From NCBI GenBank assembly GCA_963573305.1, contig OY754339.1, positions 10,215,941-10,279,940 on the forward strand: DNA of 64,000 nt. The letters run 5' to 3'. The DNA comes from Pyrrhosoma nymphula (Eukaryota > Arthropoda > Insecta > Odonata > Coenagrionidae). The position numbers and the translations under genes are program-made. Shown piece after piece: positions 13,010-23,259 of the stretch (within the stretch, counting starts at the first letter, position 1; every line of letters begins with the position of its first letter). Below the pieces are notes generated by a model, which was not told where the DNA came from, did not search any database, and worked only from the letters and a program-made list of their open reading frames with translations.

Positions 13010-15560
13010 GTTAAAGGAAGAAAGTGATTTAACTTCAGCGCAGAAGGGACGAAAAATGGCTAAAGGATAGGAGAAGCGATGGTTGACTTCACGATGGATG
13101 ACCCCAATTTTAAACGGGAAGGAATAGATATTTCCGAATAGTCATTTCCCCAAGAAGTCCACGAAGATAAGTGTTCGGATACCGCATCGTGTCAACTTGA
13201 CTTCCGAAGGCAAATATACTTATACTCCCTTTGAGATACGAAACGGGAAAAATGAATCCAATGTATAAGAAATATAGAGCAATCCAAGTTCCTCTGAGTG
13301 GAATATATTATCTGCTATTGAAGGGCATAGGAATTGATGTTCGCAATGCTTAGTCCTTCATCATGGCATTTGCTTTTCGAGTCTTAGCTTAAACAAACCT
13401 TATACCCACCTAATACTCATCCACAAAACCTTTTGAATTCGCACGATTACTTCACAGTGTGGTGAGAAGCCAGAATAATTTAATATCTTGGAAACTAGAA
13501 AGTCCTTTTTAATATTAAAATTTTATTCTTTGCAGTATTCTCAATGAAAGAAATAATACATATTCAGTTCAGTGTTAGTGTAACCAACATACCAAATATA
13601 GGGCTGAATGACGAATAAATTTCATCGGTGTGTTTTTATGCATATAATCCAATCCAGTAGAAGGTATATACGACTTGATTTTGTATTCTATTTTAAGAAA
13701 TCCACTTTACCATCGAATTTCCGGTCAAAGCATGAAAGATTGAATGCGTATGCTTTGTAAAGTTGTTCTTCATGCCAAAAGTGTATCCTCGCCAATTATT
13801 CTCTTCTGCTTGAAATGATTAGGTAGCTGAGCAATTCAATCGCTTCACATAGTTCATCCATCTCCAGTCGCGATGAAATCACCTTCCTACCTCATCCATC
13901 GAGTCGTTCATTGAACTTGGCTCCCGTTTCCTGCGACGGCATCCGAAATTAGGACAACCGAAGTACATCCTCTCCGTGAATATTTTTTCTCAATTGATTC
14001 TTTCATCCGAAAATTCTCCAGCTTCTGGCACCTCTCTACGCAGCCTCCCGCGGGATTTGGTCCGCCTCAACCAATCTCTCTCCCGTCGGAAGAGCGGGAG
14101 TAAAAAAACTTACGTACATCTGGAGGTTTCCGGATGGTACGCCAAGTGACGTCCCGCCGAGATAATTGTCCCTTGGGGGGGAGGGAATGAAAGCTGGTTC
14201 CCAGATAGATCGGGAGGAGCCGCCACCATCGTAGTAGTTCCTGGAAAGTGGGGGAAATATTCCTAGGGGTGAACCGACCTAGGGTTGTAATGCACAGGGC
14301 ACGGCTTTTGCGGCTTCAACGACACGTCAAGAGAGGGAATGGCGTCTATCTCTATCGTCCGGAATGGGATCTGCTCCCCCGAGAATGGCGCACATACATC
14401 GGATGGCGATTGGCTCTGAATTTCTAACCCTCGACCACCGACAGCTCCTCTCTCTATCCCCCCCACCACACACACACATTTCCATCACTCGCTGTTGGAG
14501 ATGAAGGGATTTTTTCTACTCGGGAGGAGATGAGTGTTGGGGTGGCACCGGCAGATCTATTTTCGAATTTCAGATAGGTTTCGACATGCTAACGACGAGT
14601 GTCACGCCTCATGTCTGTCCTGGCGAATGCAATCTCTGGTGATTTTGAGAATTGATTCGGAAGAGATGCAATGGGAAGTTGAGCGCTTTACAAATTAAAA
14701 TAACGAAATCCAGGCAATAGTTTGTTTCTTGCCCTCAGCTTACACACATTTTTGGAGGAAATCGTACAAATCGCAGTTACCATAAAACTCATTAAAAACT
14801 ATGGTTAGGAATACGAGGATTATGACAGATTACGTGTTGGATGCTCCAGCGATGGAAATATATGAAAATAGCGTAGGTACTTCACAGGTTAGGTCATATT
14901 AAAAGTGAAATACGAAAAAGATGGAAAGTAGAATGAATAAGTCATGGGTGAATGTAGCGGAAGATACTCTTATAAGTAGGAATATTGGGAGTCTTAAGAA
15001 TAAGGATATGTGTATGGGCCAATGCATACAAGTAATATAATCAAAATTCGTATGCGATCGTATTCGTATCGTATTCGTATCGTTGCAGGACAGCTTGGAG
15101 GAAAAAGAGAAGACACAGTTTTCTCGAACAACAGGTCTAACAGCAATGACGATGCTCTTTGACTCTGCCTAAACCTAGAGGGAAGGACGTGAGGGGTATG
15201 TATGCAGTACGCTTTATGTGACTCTCATGTAAATGAAACATGGCTGGTCGAATAATGATTCCAATTTCCCTGGTGATACCTGAAATTAGACAATCGATTA
15301 GGTCGACTTAGAATAAAGGCTCCTTTGACCAGAGCACTTTTCACTTAAGGTTGAACTATGTATAATTATTCAACTTTGCCATTCCACAGTAACGAATATA
15401 CTTTGGAATGGAAAGCTAAACTTTCATTGCTACATAATTAGATATTCTACCGATTACAGCCTAGGAGTAATATTAAAGGAAAATAAAAACACATGTAATC
15501 ATAAATAAATATTATATCAGAAGTTTCCACTGACGTAGAATGGAAAAATATTGTTTCGTA
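13010..15560. other. Non-coding DNA with a GC-rich patch and a short CGTATTCGTAT repeat
   Basis: 13010-13900 is AT-rich without features. 14030-14480 is GC-richer, with C/T-rich frames open on minus, but none is recognisable. At about 15053-15090 the word CGTATTCGTAT is repeated almost three times. Nothing else was found up to the BEL/Pao element. Confidence 0.4.
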
Positions 15561-15565
15561 ATATT

Positions 15566-15790
15566 TGAGAGAGGGGCCGCCAGGTGTCGTGGCCTACGAA
15601 CAATCACGCTCACAAGCAACAAGGCCAGTATGAGTCGTGATCGAGGAGTGGACAGTGTGAATTCGAGGCTAGTGGACGGAACAAGGACAGGAGGACAAGA
15701 GGATGACTAATACTTTGGCCTACTAAGGTAGGAGCGATACTGGGGCGTTCTCTCTCTCATTCTATCAAAATAAAATACAGTCCATTATCA
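15566..15790 (+). repeat. Candidate 5' LTR of the BEL/Pao element
   Basis: The segment starts TGAGAGAGG, contains a polyadenylation-like AATAAAA shortly before its end (TCAAAATAAAATACAG), and ends ATTATCA, so it has TG...CA ends. The TTTGGGGCGC directly after it is a plausible primer-binding site. Gag begins about 250 bp downstream, as expected. I found no second copy after the element's last domain, so the LTR assignment rests on position and ends alone. Confidence 0.4.
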
Positions 15791-16039
15791 TTTGGGGCGC
15801 AATAATTAATTGCTGCTTAAAGGCAATATATTGCCTGGGCATAATTTGATCCTTCGGGCCGGATAAAGAAGTGTTTCTGGTACATACATCTCATCTGGTA
15901 TTGGATTTTGTTTCCTTATGCTTAATGTCTTTATTGTTTGTGTAGTTAGAATATATTTGGTTATTGCTTAGTGTTACTGGATTTCGGCCGTTCGACCTCG
16001 TACGCGACCCAGTGATTATCTGCATTAGTTGGGTGAACA

Positions 16040-16795
16040 ATGGTTCACGAAAAGGGACAAGAAGCTGAGGCAATGGGTGATTCCCGCGGTCATAGTCTCC
16101 TAAAATTAAAGAGAGTTCGTCGAGACGCCATAATTAATACGTTAGAACGGCTTTATGCCCTCACACATGAGGATCAGATAGATATTCCGATGCTTAAATG
16201 CAGATATGATTCTCTGGAGGACAAACATAGTTCGTTTATAACTCTTACTGATAAAATTCGTGAGGATACGATCGAGCTTAACTTGGAATTCGACGAGGAA
16301 TTAAACGTTAGCGATCGCGTGGAAGAGCTGTATTTCGAAATCAAAGCGGTGGCAAGTCAGATGCTACCCACGAAAGTCAGTAATGCTAGTATGGGGGTGC
16401 CTACTGTTTCGCAAACGGCCAGGTTGCCGAAGATAAATATTCCTGTATTTGACGGGGAATTGGCTTACTTCAAACCTTTTTACGATGTTTTCTGTAGCCT
16501 GATACACGAGAGTACTCAGTTGACGGATATTGAGAAGTTTCATTACTTAATTGGGAGTGTAAAGGGAAATGCGCGGAAAATAGTGACGGGTCTTCCATTA
16601 ATCTCTGAAAATTACGCTATCGTGTGGAAAAACATGGTTCGTTAATATGAGAATAAGCGATTATTAGCTTTACATTACCTAGAGAAAATAATAAATGCTC
16701 CCGTTTTGAACAACGACTCAATAGAGGGTTTCCAGTCATTGATTGAGAATTTGTCTGAAAACGTGAATGCTTAGAAGGCCGTAAATATCCCTCAG
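16040..16795 (+). pseudogene. BEL/Pao gag (DUF1759-like), two in-frame stops
   Basis: The frame opens with a charged helical segment (LKRVRRDAIINTLERLYAL). Near residues 128-175 it carries the family signature LPKINIPVFDGELAYFKPF followed by F...I.E...L.D.EKFHYL, typical of BEL/Pao and Pao-like gag. It forms the particle shell and packages RNA. TAA at 16643-16645 and TAG at 16772-16774 interrupt the frame, but it continues unchanged into the zinc-knuckle region, so both are point nonsense changes and not shifts. Inactive. Confidence 0.88.
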
Positions 16796-17845
16796 TTGGC
16801 CGATTTTATCTTATTTGTTCTTGCAGTAAGAACGTTTGATAAATATTCTCGCAAGCAGTTTGAATTGGAACACCATGAAATTGAATTTCCCTGCATTGAT
16901 GTCCTTGTCAAATTTGGTCACAAGCATATCAATATACTCCACTCATCAGGGTCGAGGTCAAGTACTCCGTCAAATGCGAGATTAAAACAAGCAAAACGGA
17001 GCCTCGCAAGTGCAAGAACTTCACTCTTGGCAGCCAGTGAGAATGTTAATTTATTCTCATGCCCGCTATGCAGGGAACAGCACCGTTTATATTTATGCAA
17101 CACATTTATTTTAATGTCGGTTGATAAAAGAAAGGACTTCATTAGGTCTGAGAATATTTGTTACAATTGCTTAGGTGGAAAGCATAAAGCAAGTGCCTGT
17201 CAATCCCGTGTATCTTGTCGTAACTGTTCAAAGGGGTATCATACATTATTGTGCACTACCAAAGTTTCTGAAAGTTCTTCACGGATAGCCTCGCAACCAT
17301 TTAGCAGGGCAAGAAGTGACCGGAGAGGGCGGAGAGAATTTAACACGAATGACGTGACGGAACGGGCATCATCTCACAATGAAAGCAGTATGCAGGACGC
17401 ATTAGCTTGTTCAACGAGTCATATTGTTTCTCAAAATTCTATTGTATTATTGGGAACGGCTATTGTTGCCGTGAAGTCGGCGTCTGGCATATTCCACAAT
17501 GTACGTGTTTTGATTGACCCGGCGTCGCAAGCTATTTTCATCACCACCGCTTGCCAGCAAAGGCTGGGTCTCCCGAGAAAGCAATCCATGGTCGCATGCA
17601 AGGGCCTTGCAGATAATCCCGTCACTACTACGAAAGGAATTACGTCTTTGGTAATTCGGCCTCGTAAAGGGGGCGAGGAACTAACCACTACTGCCATAGT
17701 CATTCAAAAAATTACCTCGAGGCAACTTAGCGCTCTAATACCCGATAGTGTATGTGATCGTTTCCGCTATTTGATATTGGCGGATCCCGAGTTCCATAAC
17801 CACTACTGCCATAGTCATTCAAAAAATTACCTCGAGGCAACTTAG
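16796..17845 (+). pseudogene. BEL/Pao zinc knuckles and aspartic protease
   Basis: Continuing the gag frame, residues near 85-155 give the Cys/His-rich array C-x2-C...C, then C-x2-C-x4-H-x4-C and C-x2-C-x4-H-x4-C (CYNCLGGKHKASAC, CRNCSKGYHTLLC), typical nucleic-acid-binding knuckles of this family. The retropepsin-like part follows with the motif VLIDPASQAIFIT, where D is the catalytic Asp; the usual following Ser/Gly is Pro here. The protease frame is wrecked by the 115-bp tandem duplication at 17685-17914, which is not a multiple of three, and the frame ends at 17845 inside the second copy. Confidence 0.87.
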
Positions 17846-17914
17846 CGCTCTAATACCCGATAGTGTATGTGATCGTTTCCGCTATTTGATATTGGTGGAT
17901 CCCGAGTTCCATAA
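17685..17914 (+). repeat. 115-bp tandem duplication within the BEL/Pao protease region
   Basis: 17685-17799 is repeated at 17800-17914 with one visible difference (GGCGGATCC in copy 1, GGTGGATCC in copy 2). 115 is 38 codons plus one base, so the duplication shifts the frame by +1. The near-identity shows that it is young compared with the other damage. Confidence 0.9.
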
Positions 17915-18315
17915 GCCACTTGATTGATATTTTAATCGGCGCGGAATTATACTCGCAAATTATGGTTGATGGACCCACGATTCGCTACGAAGGTAATCCT
18001 ACTGCGTGGCCTTCGATTTTTGGTTACATTCTAATAGGTCCTGTAAAATCTGCCTCCAATTCTTTGCATACTGGTGCAAACATTTCCTCGTGTATTGTCA
18101 CGAACGAGGAAAGTGACTTGGGCTCGTTGCTAGAACATTTCTGGAAGGTCGTGGAGACTCCGAGCAACCCACCTGCCTCCGAAAATGACGAAAGGGTGGA
18201 ATTGCAGTTCACATCCCTTCATTATAGAGAGGAAAATGGGCGGTATGTTGACCTATTTTATTTAAGGACGAGTCCCCTAAGACTTCTCTCGGCCAATCTT
18301 AGTCCCAGGCATTAA
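17915..18315 (+). pseudogene. BEL/Pao protease-RT linker fragment
   Basis: After the duplication a new frame reads IDILIGAELYSQIM, the segment that follows the protease in BEL/Pao polyproteins, then FGYILIGPV and LEHFWKVVE, which precede the reverse transcriptase. The start is arbitrary: the first bases need one more small shift to join the preceding codons. The frame is lost near 18315, and the following YLRAEYYKSLSEYLTMGHM (about 18318-18420) is in another frame. Confidence 0.8.
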
Positions 18316-19041
18316 AGAGGTACTCTAATCTCGAGCGGAAATTAGCACATGACACCTATTTGCGAGCAGAATATTATAAATCCTTAAGTGAATATCTCAC
18401 TATGGGGCACATGTCAAGGTCTCAATGGGGATCAGGGAAATATGTCATTCCACATCATACGGTGCATAAGGAGTCGAGCTCAACCACGAAAGTGCGCGTA
18501 GTGTTTGATGTTTCAGCTCGCACCTTATCAGGGATATAGTTTGAATGAACTACTTTTAAAGGGTCCGAAATTGCATAAAGACATCGCTGATTTAATCTTA
18601 AGGTTTCGTCTACATTCTGTGGCATTTGTAGCTGATATTTCTAAAATGTATAAATATAGGGCTTACCAACATATAGTTTGGCGTCCTAGCGAACATTCCA
18701 CTTTGCAAGAATATGAATTAAACACAGTTACATTTGGTTTAACGTCCTCTCCATATTTGGCTATGAGAGTACTTCAGCAATTATCTCATGACGAAGCGGA
18801 ACACTTTCCCCTCGCAGCTATAGTACTACCAAACGATATATTTGTGGACGAATTAATCTCGGGAAGGTCTACGAGCACCAAGGCAGTAGATCTTATGGCA
18901 CAATTGAATGGATTGCTAAAAGGCGGAGGTTTTCAACTTCATAAGTGGGCCACAGACTCCGTGGATGTTCTAAGTTTTTCATTTCACCGGAGCCTGTTCA
19001 ACGCAAAGTGGAATTTAATAATGACGGAGACTCAAATTTAA
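18316..19041 (+). pseudogene. BEL/Pao reverse transcriptase, frameshifted
   Basis: One frame ends with KVRVVFDVSAR (about 18490-18520), the conserved start of the BEL/Pao RT fingers. A shifted frame at 18505-19041 continues with SLNELLLKGPKLHKD, ADISKMY (first catalytic Asp kept), TVTFGLTSSPYLAMRVLQQL, and the catalytic box as FVDELISG instead of the usual VDD. The second Asp of the pair is therefore Glu, and part of the segment after ADISKMY is shortened. It copies RNA into cDNA in live relatives; it cannot work here because of the shifts and the altered active site. Confidence 0.88.
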
Positions 19042-19850
19042 AAATATTACGTTTATGTTGGGATCCTAAGTTGGATTTCTTTTCTTACAACGTGAGGATT
19101 TCGTTACAACCACCTTCAAAAAGAGGCGTTCTTTCAAATTTGGCACAACTATTTGATCCATTAGGATGGATTAGTCCGGTCGTCTTTTGGGCGAAAACTT
19201 TATGCAGGGTCTTTAGAAATTAAATATCGGATGGGACGAAGATTTGCCTTCCGATGTAATTGACTCGTGGAAACATTTTGAAAACCAATTGCCTTTGTTG
19301 GAAAACATAAAATTACATCGCGGTTCATTAAGTAGTGAAGTAAGCGACACAGAACACCGCCAATTATTGGGTTTCTGCGATGACTCCGAGCGGGGCTATT
19401 GCGCAGTGGTGTATTTGCGCTGTGGAGGACTTCATACAAAGGGACGAGTCCATTTAATGATAGCCAAGACGAAAGTCGCAACTATTAAAACTTTAACAAC
19501 TCCGAGGCTATAACTTCTGGGTGCAGTTCTGCTGACGTAACTTTTTGAGTTCGTATTCTCTTCTCTCTCGCAGAAAATAAATATTGAGTGTGTTTATGTC
19601 TGGACTGACTCCACAATAGTCTTGTCTTGGATAAATACTCCAACACATTTATTAAAAGCCTTTGTGGCGAATAGGGTAGCTCAAATATCACAAAGTCATG
19701 TGGGTATAATGTGGAATAATGTATCTGGTAAAGATAACCCTGCTGATTCTGGCAGTCGGGGATTGCTACCCCAACAAATGATTTACGATGACTTAGGGTG
19801 GAATGCACCTCCCTGGGTATCTAATAGTGCTGATCAATGGGAAATTAGTG
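18945..19850 (+). pseudogene. BEL/Pao RT C-terminus and RNase H
   Basis: 18945-19223 (third frame) gives LRLCWDPKLDFFSYNV, KRGVLSNLAQLFDPLGWISPV, the conserved link after RT. From 19224 the frame changes again, and the RNase H part reads GFCDDSERGYCAVVYLR, AKTKV, WTDSTIVLSWI and KDNPADSGSRG, with catalytic-type Asp residues in the CDDS and WTDS motifs. Two in-frame TAA codons (19511-19513 and 19538-19540) interrupt it. RNase H degrades the RNA strand of the hybrid in live elements. Confidence 0.87.
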
Positions 19851-21094
19851 CATTAGCAGGAACAAATGATGTACTCCCGGAAATGAAATCTCTGAAGTCG
19901 AATGTTGCTGTCGTAGATACAGACACGCTATACATCGCATTCCTGGAACGTTTTTCCTCCTTGTCTAAACTTAATCGAGTTATTGCTTATTGTCTCCGAT
20001 TCTTTGCATTAGCAAAAGGGTCATCGGACTTATGCAAAGAAAGTAATCTAAGTGTAAAAGAGATCAATAACGCTCTCAAAGTATGCATAAAAGTAACTCA
20101 GTATTCTTATTTTAAGCAAGATATTGGATATCTGAAAGGGGGACGTATCTGTTCCAAATGGCTTCAGAAATTGTCTCCATTTATCGATTCTGAGGGTTGT
20201 CTCAGAGTGAGTGGAAGGCTAAATAACGCTGATTTAGCCTACAATCGCAAGCACCCATTGCTGTTACCCAAGGAAGCTTATCTAACCACATTGATCGTGG
20301 ACCATTATCATAAAATTTATTTGCATGTGGGACCCATGACATTGCAATATTTATTAGTATTAAAATATTGGATTTTATCATCGCGTTCCGTGGTTCGACA
20401 GCGAATTAGAAACTTCGTTACCTGCACTAAATTGAAGGCTTCGTGTAAGGTACCGAAAATGGGCGATCTACCATCCCCACGTGTGGTGGCAAAACGTCCG
20501 TTTTTATACACAGGGGTTGATTTCGGTGGACCTTTCCTTATAAGGGAATTCTTAAGGAGATCATCCAAATATTAGAAGGCATGTCTGTGTTTGTTCGTAT
20601 GCTTACCTACTAAGGCGACCCATTTGGAGCTAATGTCGAACTTAACAACTGAGGCATTTATTGCCGCTCTAGAACGCTTTATATCTCGACGAGGTTTCTG
20701 CTCGGACATATATTCAGATTAAGGATCCAATTTTGTGGGAGCCAATCGATATATAACTGGAATTAATCGTCAATAGCGGGATTTATTAAGTTAAGGTAAC
20801 ATGATGGATAACCTTTCGCAAAGAAATATTAAGTGGAATTTTAATCCTCCAGCAGCCGCTCACTTTGGGGGACTTTGGGAGGCTAATATGAAATCAGCAA
20901 AGAGCTTATTGAAAATAATTATTGGGAATAGAATTCTAACCTTTGACGAGCTATCCACAGTTTTCGCTAAAATCGAAGCGGCTTTAAATTCAAGGGCACT
21001 CACGCCATTGTCGCCCGACCCCTCTGAATATGAAGCTTTGACCCCGGGACATTTTTTATTTGGTGCTCCCTTAGTAGGCTTACCAGAACCTTGA
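19851..21094 (+). pseudogene. BEL/Pao integrase (zinc-binding and catalytic core)
   Basis: The frame from RNase H continues with LSPFIDSEGCLRVSGRL, then the HHCC-type segment (HYHKIYLHVGP...YWI...VRQRIRNFVTC). The second cysteine pair is damaged. The core follows: TGVDFGGPF (first Asp), LPTKATHLELMSNL, IYSD (second Asp), and NPPAAAHFGGLWE (Glu), so all three catalytic residues are still readable. LNSRALTPLSPDP and LTPGHFLFGAPL match the C-terminal part. Stops at 20573, 20720 (immediately after the second catalytic Asp), 20774, 20792 and 21092 inactivate it. All are in one frame, so they are substitutions and not shifts. Confidence 0.88.
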
Positions 21095-21424
21095 TTACTT
21101 GATTTGAGCTCCAATAGACTTTCAAGGTGGCAGTTGGTGAAGCAAATAACGCAACACGTTTGGAATAGATGGTCCACCGAATATTTGAACACGCTTCAAG
21201 TGAGAAATAAGTGGACGAAAGAAGAAGAAAATTTAGCAGTAGATGACCTTGTGGTATTGAATGAGAAACATATGTTTCCTTTGCAATGGCCTTTGGCTAG
21301 AGTGGAAGAAATCCACTCCGGCCCAGATAACAGAGTTCGGGTAATAACACTACGGACAAAGGATGGGGTGTTCAAACGTCCCGTAGCAAAGGTTATGAAA
21401 CTGTGGGAAACTAGTGGGAACTAA
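21095..21424 (+). pseudogene. BEL/Pao C-terminal domain (DUF5641-like)
   Basis: Still in the integrase frame: LSRWQLVKQITQHVWNRW, EYLNTLQVRNKW, VDDLVVLNE, WPLARVEEIHSGPD, VRVITLRTKDGVFKRPVAK. This set of motifs ends BEL/Pao polyproteins. It is uninterrupted from 21095 to the natural-looking TAA at 21422-21424. The A/T-rich DNA after it lacks a copy of the candidate 5' LTR. Confidence 0.85.
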
Positions 21425-21681
21425 TTTCCTAATATATTAATTTTATTTTTCTCTCTTTTCTCAATAATTTATTTAATTTAGCTGGAGAGCAAGTTACTCC
21501 TAAAGCATAAAGCATGAGATTTAATTCTTTAATTTAATGTATTTGGCCTTTGGTGCTCCCACATACCTTTCCGAGGGCTTCCTTCCCAAATGAGTATCTG
21601 GTGAATGCCCCCTTGCCATGCCATTATTAAAGAAATAGCACTTTTTCTCTTGGATGATGTTTATGTCTCGACCAGCAAGTC
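21425..21681. other. Short gap between BEL/Pao and Harbinger
   Basis: About 257 bp of A/T-rich DNA followed by mixed sequence. I compared it with 15566-15790 and saw no match, so a 3' LTR is not visible. No gene. Confidence 0.5.
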
Positions 21682-22319
21682 CTGGGGGGCTATTTGTGAA
21701 CGTTGACAATCTGAATTGACGTCATCAAATGTCCACAAGTCTACGCCAATGATTCACTTTCCAGCTCATGGTTCACTGAACGGTTCAAAATTCCGTCAAA
21801 ACCAAGCTTTCATGTCGACCGCTATTTTGGTGTCGGAACGTCGCTAGCGTCGCGTCGGGAATTCCCCTCCCCCAGATTTTTAGCGCACTGTAGTTAGTGT
21901 TTGGTCTGGTTTTGTCAGCATTTTCAGATTTCGAATAGATTTACTACTTTTAGAATGTCATGATATAGTTTTAATTTTCCATTTTCTTTGAATGTGTACA
22001 TACCCAGCTCTTCATATTTTATCAAGTTTCCGAAATCACATTTGTTCATCTCGCAAAGTCTATGTTTTCCTCTAAGCTTTGATTAATTTTGATGTCTGTG
22101 AATTTGATTTAAAATTTAACCTTTTGCTTCTTTTTCACTATATTCCTACTTTTTTATTTTAAGGTAGTAATTTGCTTTGGTTTAAATGAAATACAAAAAT
22201 ATACGTTCCGTAATTGGCTAGGAAATTATTTAAGCGTAATGCAGTGTTACGACGTTATTACAAATCTTAAATTATGATATTAAACCGGTTGGCATACATT
22301 TTTTGGATGAGGTATGCAT

Positions 22320-22910
22320 TAATTTCAGTATCATGGATGATTGGAGAGTGGAGACTGGAATCATTTGGAGGCTTCGGAATGTTGAAGAGGAAGAAAGACT
22401 GAGGGAAAACGCAATGAGGAGCAACGACATATATGATACACTTATGGGACGTTAAGCTTAAGAGACAGTGGTGATCCATTTGCAATGCCGGATAACGTTT
22501 TTTGGGACATGTACCCGTCTGTAAGAAGACATGGTGAGAGCCTTTACCGAAGAAATTATGCCATATTTTTGAGAGCCCCCACTCGATCTGTATCCCACGA
22601 CCCACACACAGTTACGTTACGTTAATGTCTATTGATATTAACGTAACGTAAATGTGTGTGGGATTAAAGACGTGAAGAAATCACGCAAATTACCTTTAGT
22701 CATTCCATGTCAAATTTTCTTTATTTTAGGTTTCGTTTGCCCTTAATTTTATGGGCAGGGTTCGTATCAAAAGTCGTCTGGAAGCGATAGTAACCTGGGT
22801 CTCAGTCAAGCAAGTGTCAGTCGGGCAATTCAGGAGGTTACCAGTGCCAAAGTTCAATCAGTGATCTTTTTGTTTCATAGGTACTGACTATCTGACACTG
22901 ATTGGCCAAA
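22320..22910 (+). pseudogene. PIF/Harbinger transposase remnant
   Basis: Readable fragments in order: RLRENAMRSNDIYDTL (22396-22450), CRITFFGTCTRL and DMVRAFTEEIMPYF (about 22480-22570), then after the hairpin FYGQGSYQ and NLGLSQASVSRAIQEVT (about 22745-22850). The last parts match the F.A.GSYQ...LSQSSVSR.I.EV segment that precedes the catalytic core of insect Harbinger nucleases, and the former match the F.E.I.P segment before it. TAA/TGA/TAG stops and the inverted duplication at 22601-22662 break it. TTTATTTTAG just before the second block could be a 3' splice site. Confidence 0.7.
22601..22662. repeat. 62-bp near-perfect inverted repeat (26-bp arms, 10-bp loop)
   Basis: The left arm (22601-22626) begins CCCACACACAG and ends GTTACGTTAAT. 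The right arm (22637-22662) begins ATTAACGTAACG and ends TGTGTGTGGG. Only the pair at 22611/22652 does not match. It sits inside the Harbinger transposase remnant, and the left arm still reads as transposase codons (PTTHTQ), so it looks like a local inverted duplication. Confidence 0.92.
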
Positions 22911-23259
22911 AAAAAAGAAATTCTACCATGGAACTGAATAAGAGCGATAATGTCAGAAATAGCAAGCGTCGACGTTCTTTCATCAATGTCAAGCATTCAT
23001 ATATTTGCTAACTAACTCACGTTTTACTTTACACATGTAAGTACTACAGATATCATAATCTTATGATTCGCCAACTGACCAAATTCCTGCACATCCATTT
23101 CTGTCAAAATCTCGCGCAACTTTGTAACAAAAACAAAGACGCAACTCGTAGCGATGCCCAAATAACTGAGCCAATGGTTCAATGAACGTCAGAATGGCGT
23201 TCTTTGAACAACTTAATGAATGAATGTTGACATTCCTGAATAGGCCCCCTGAACATGGT

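Larger units (their letters stand above)
15566..21430 (+). mobile_element. BEL/Pao LTR retrotransposon, near full length, inactive
   Basis: Domains occur in canonical BEL/Pao order on one strand: gag (DUF1759-like), CCHC-type zinc knuckles, a retropepsin-like protease (DUF1758-like), reverse transcriptase, RNase H, an integrase zinc-binding domain, the integrase core and the DUF5641-like C-terminal domain. Gag and protease share one frame; RT passes through at least four frame changes; RNase H to the C-terminus (19244-21424) lies in a single frame interrupted by seven stops. A 115-bp tandem duplication lies at 17685-17914. No 3' LTR is visible between the last domain and the Harbinger element starting at 21685. 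It is a dead copy, and its decay state suggests an old insertion. Confidence 0.93.
21685..23248 (+). mobile_element. PIF/Harbinger DNA transposon with TIRs and CTG duplication
   Basis: The left end reads GGGGGCTATTTGTGAACG and the right end, on the opposite strand, GGGGCCTATTCAGGAATG. About 19 of the first 27 positions agree. The flanking triplet is CTG on both sides (21682-21684 and 23249-23251), fitting the 3-bp CWG target-site duplication known for some Harbinger families. Inside, the plus strand encodes a decayed Harbinger-type transposase N-terminal half (22320-22910). The DDE catalytic half was not found, so this is an internally deleted or eroded copy. The TTCATTGAACC-type words near both ends look like subterminal repeats. 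Confidence 0.72.
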
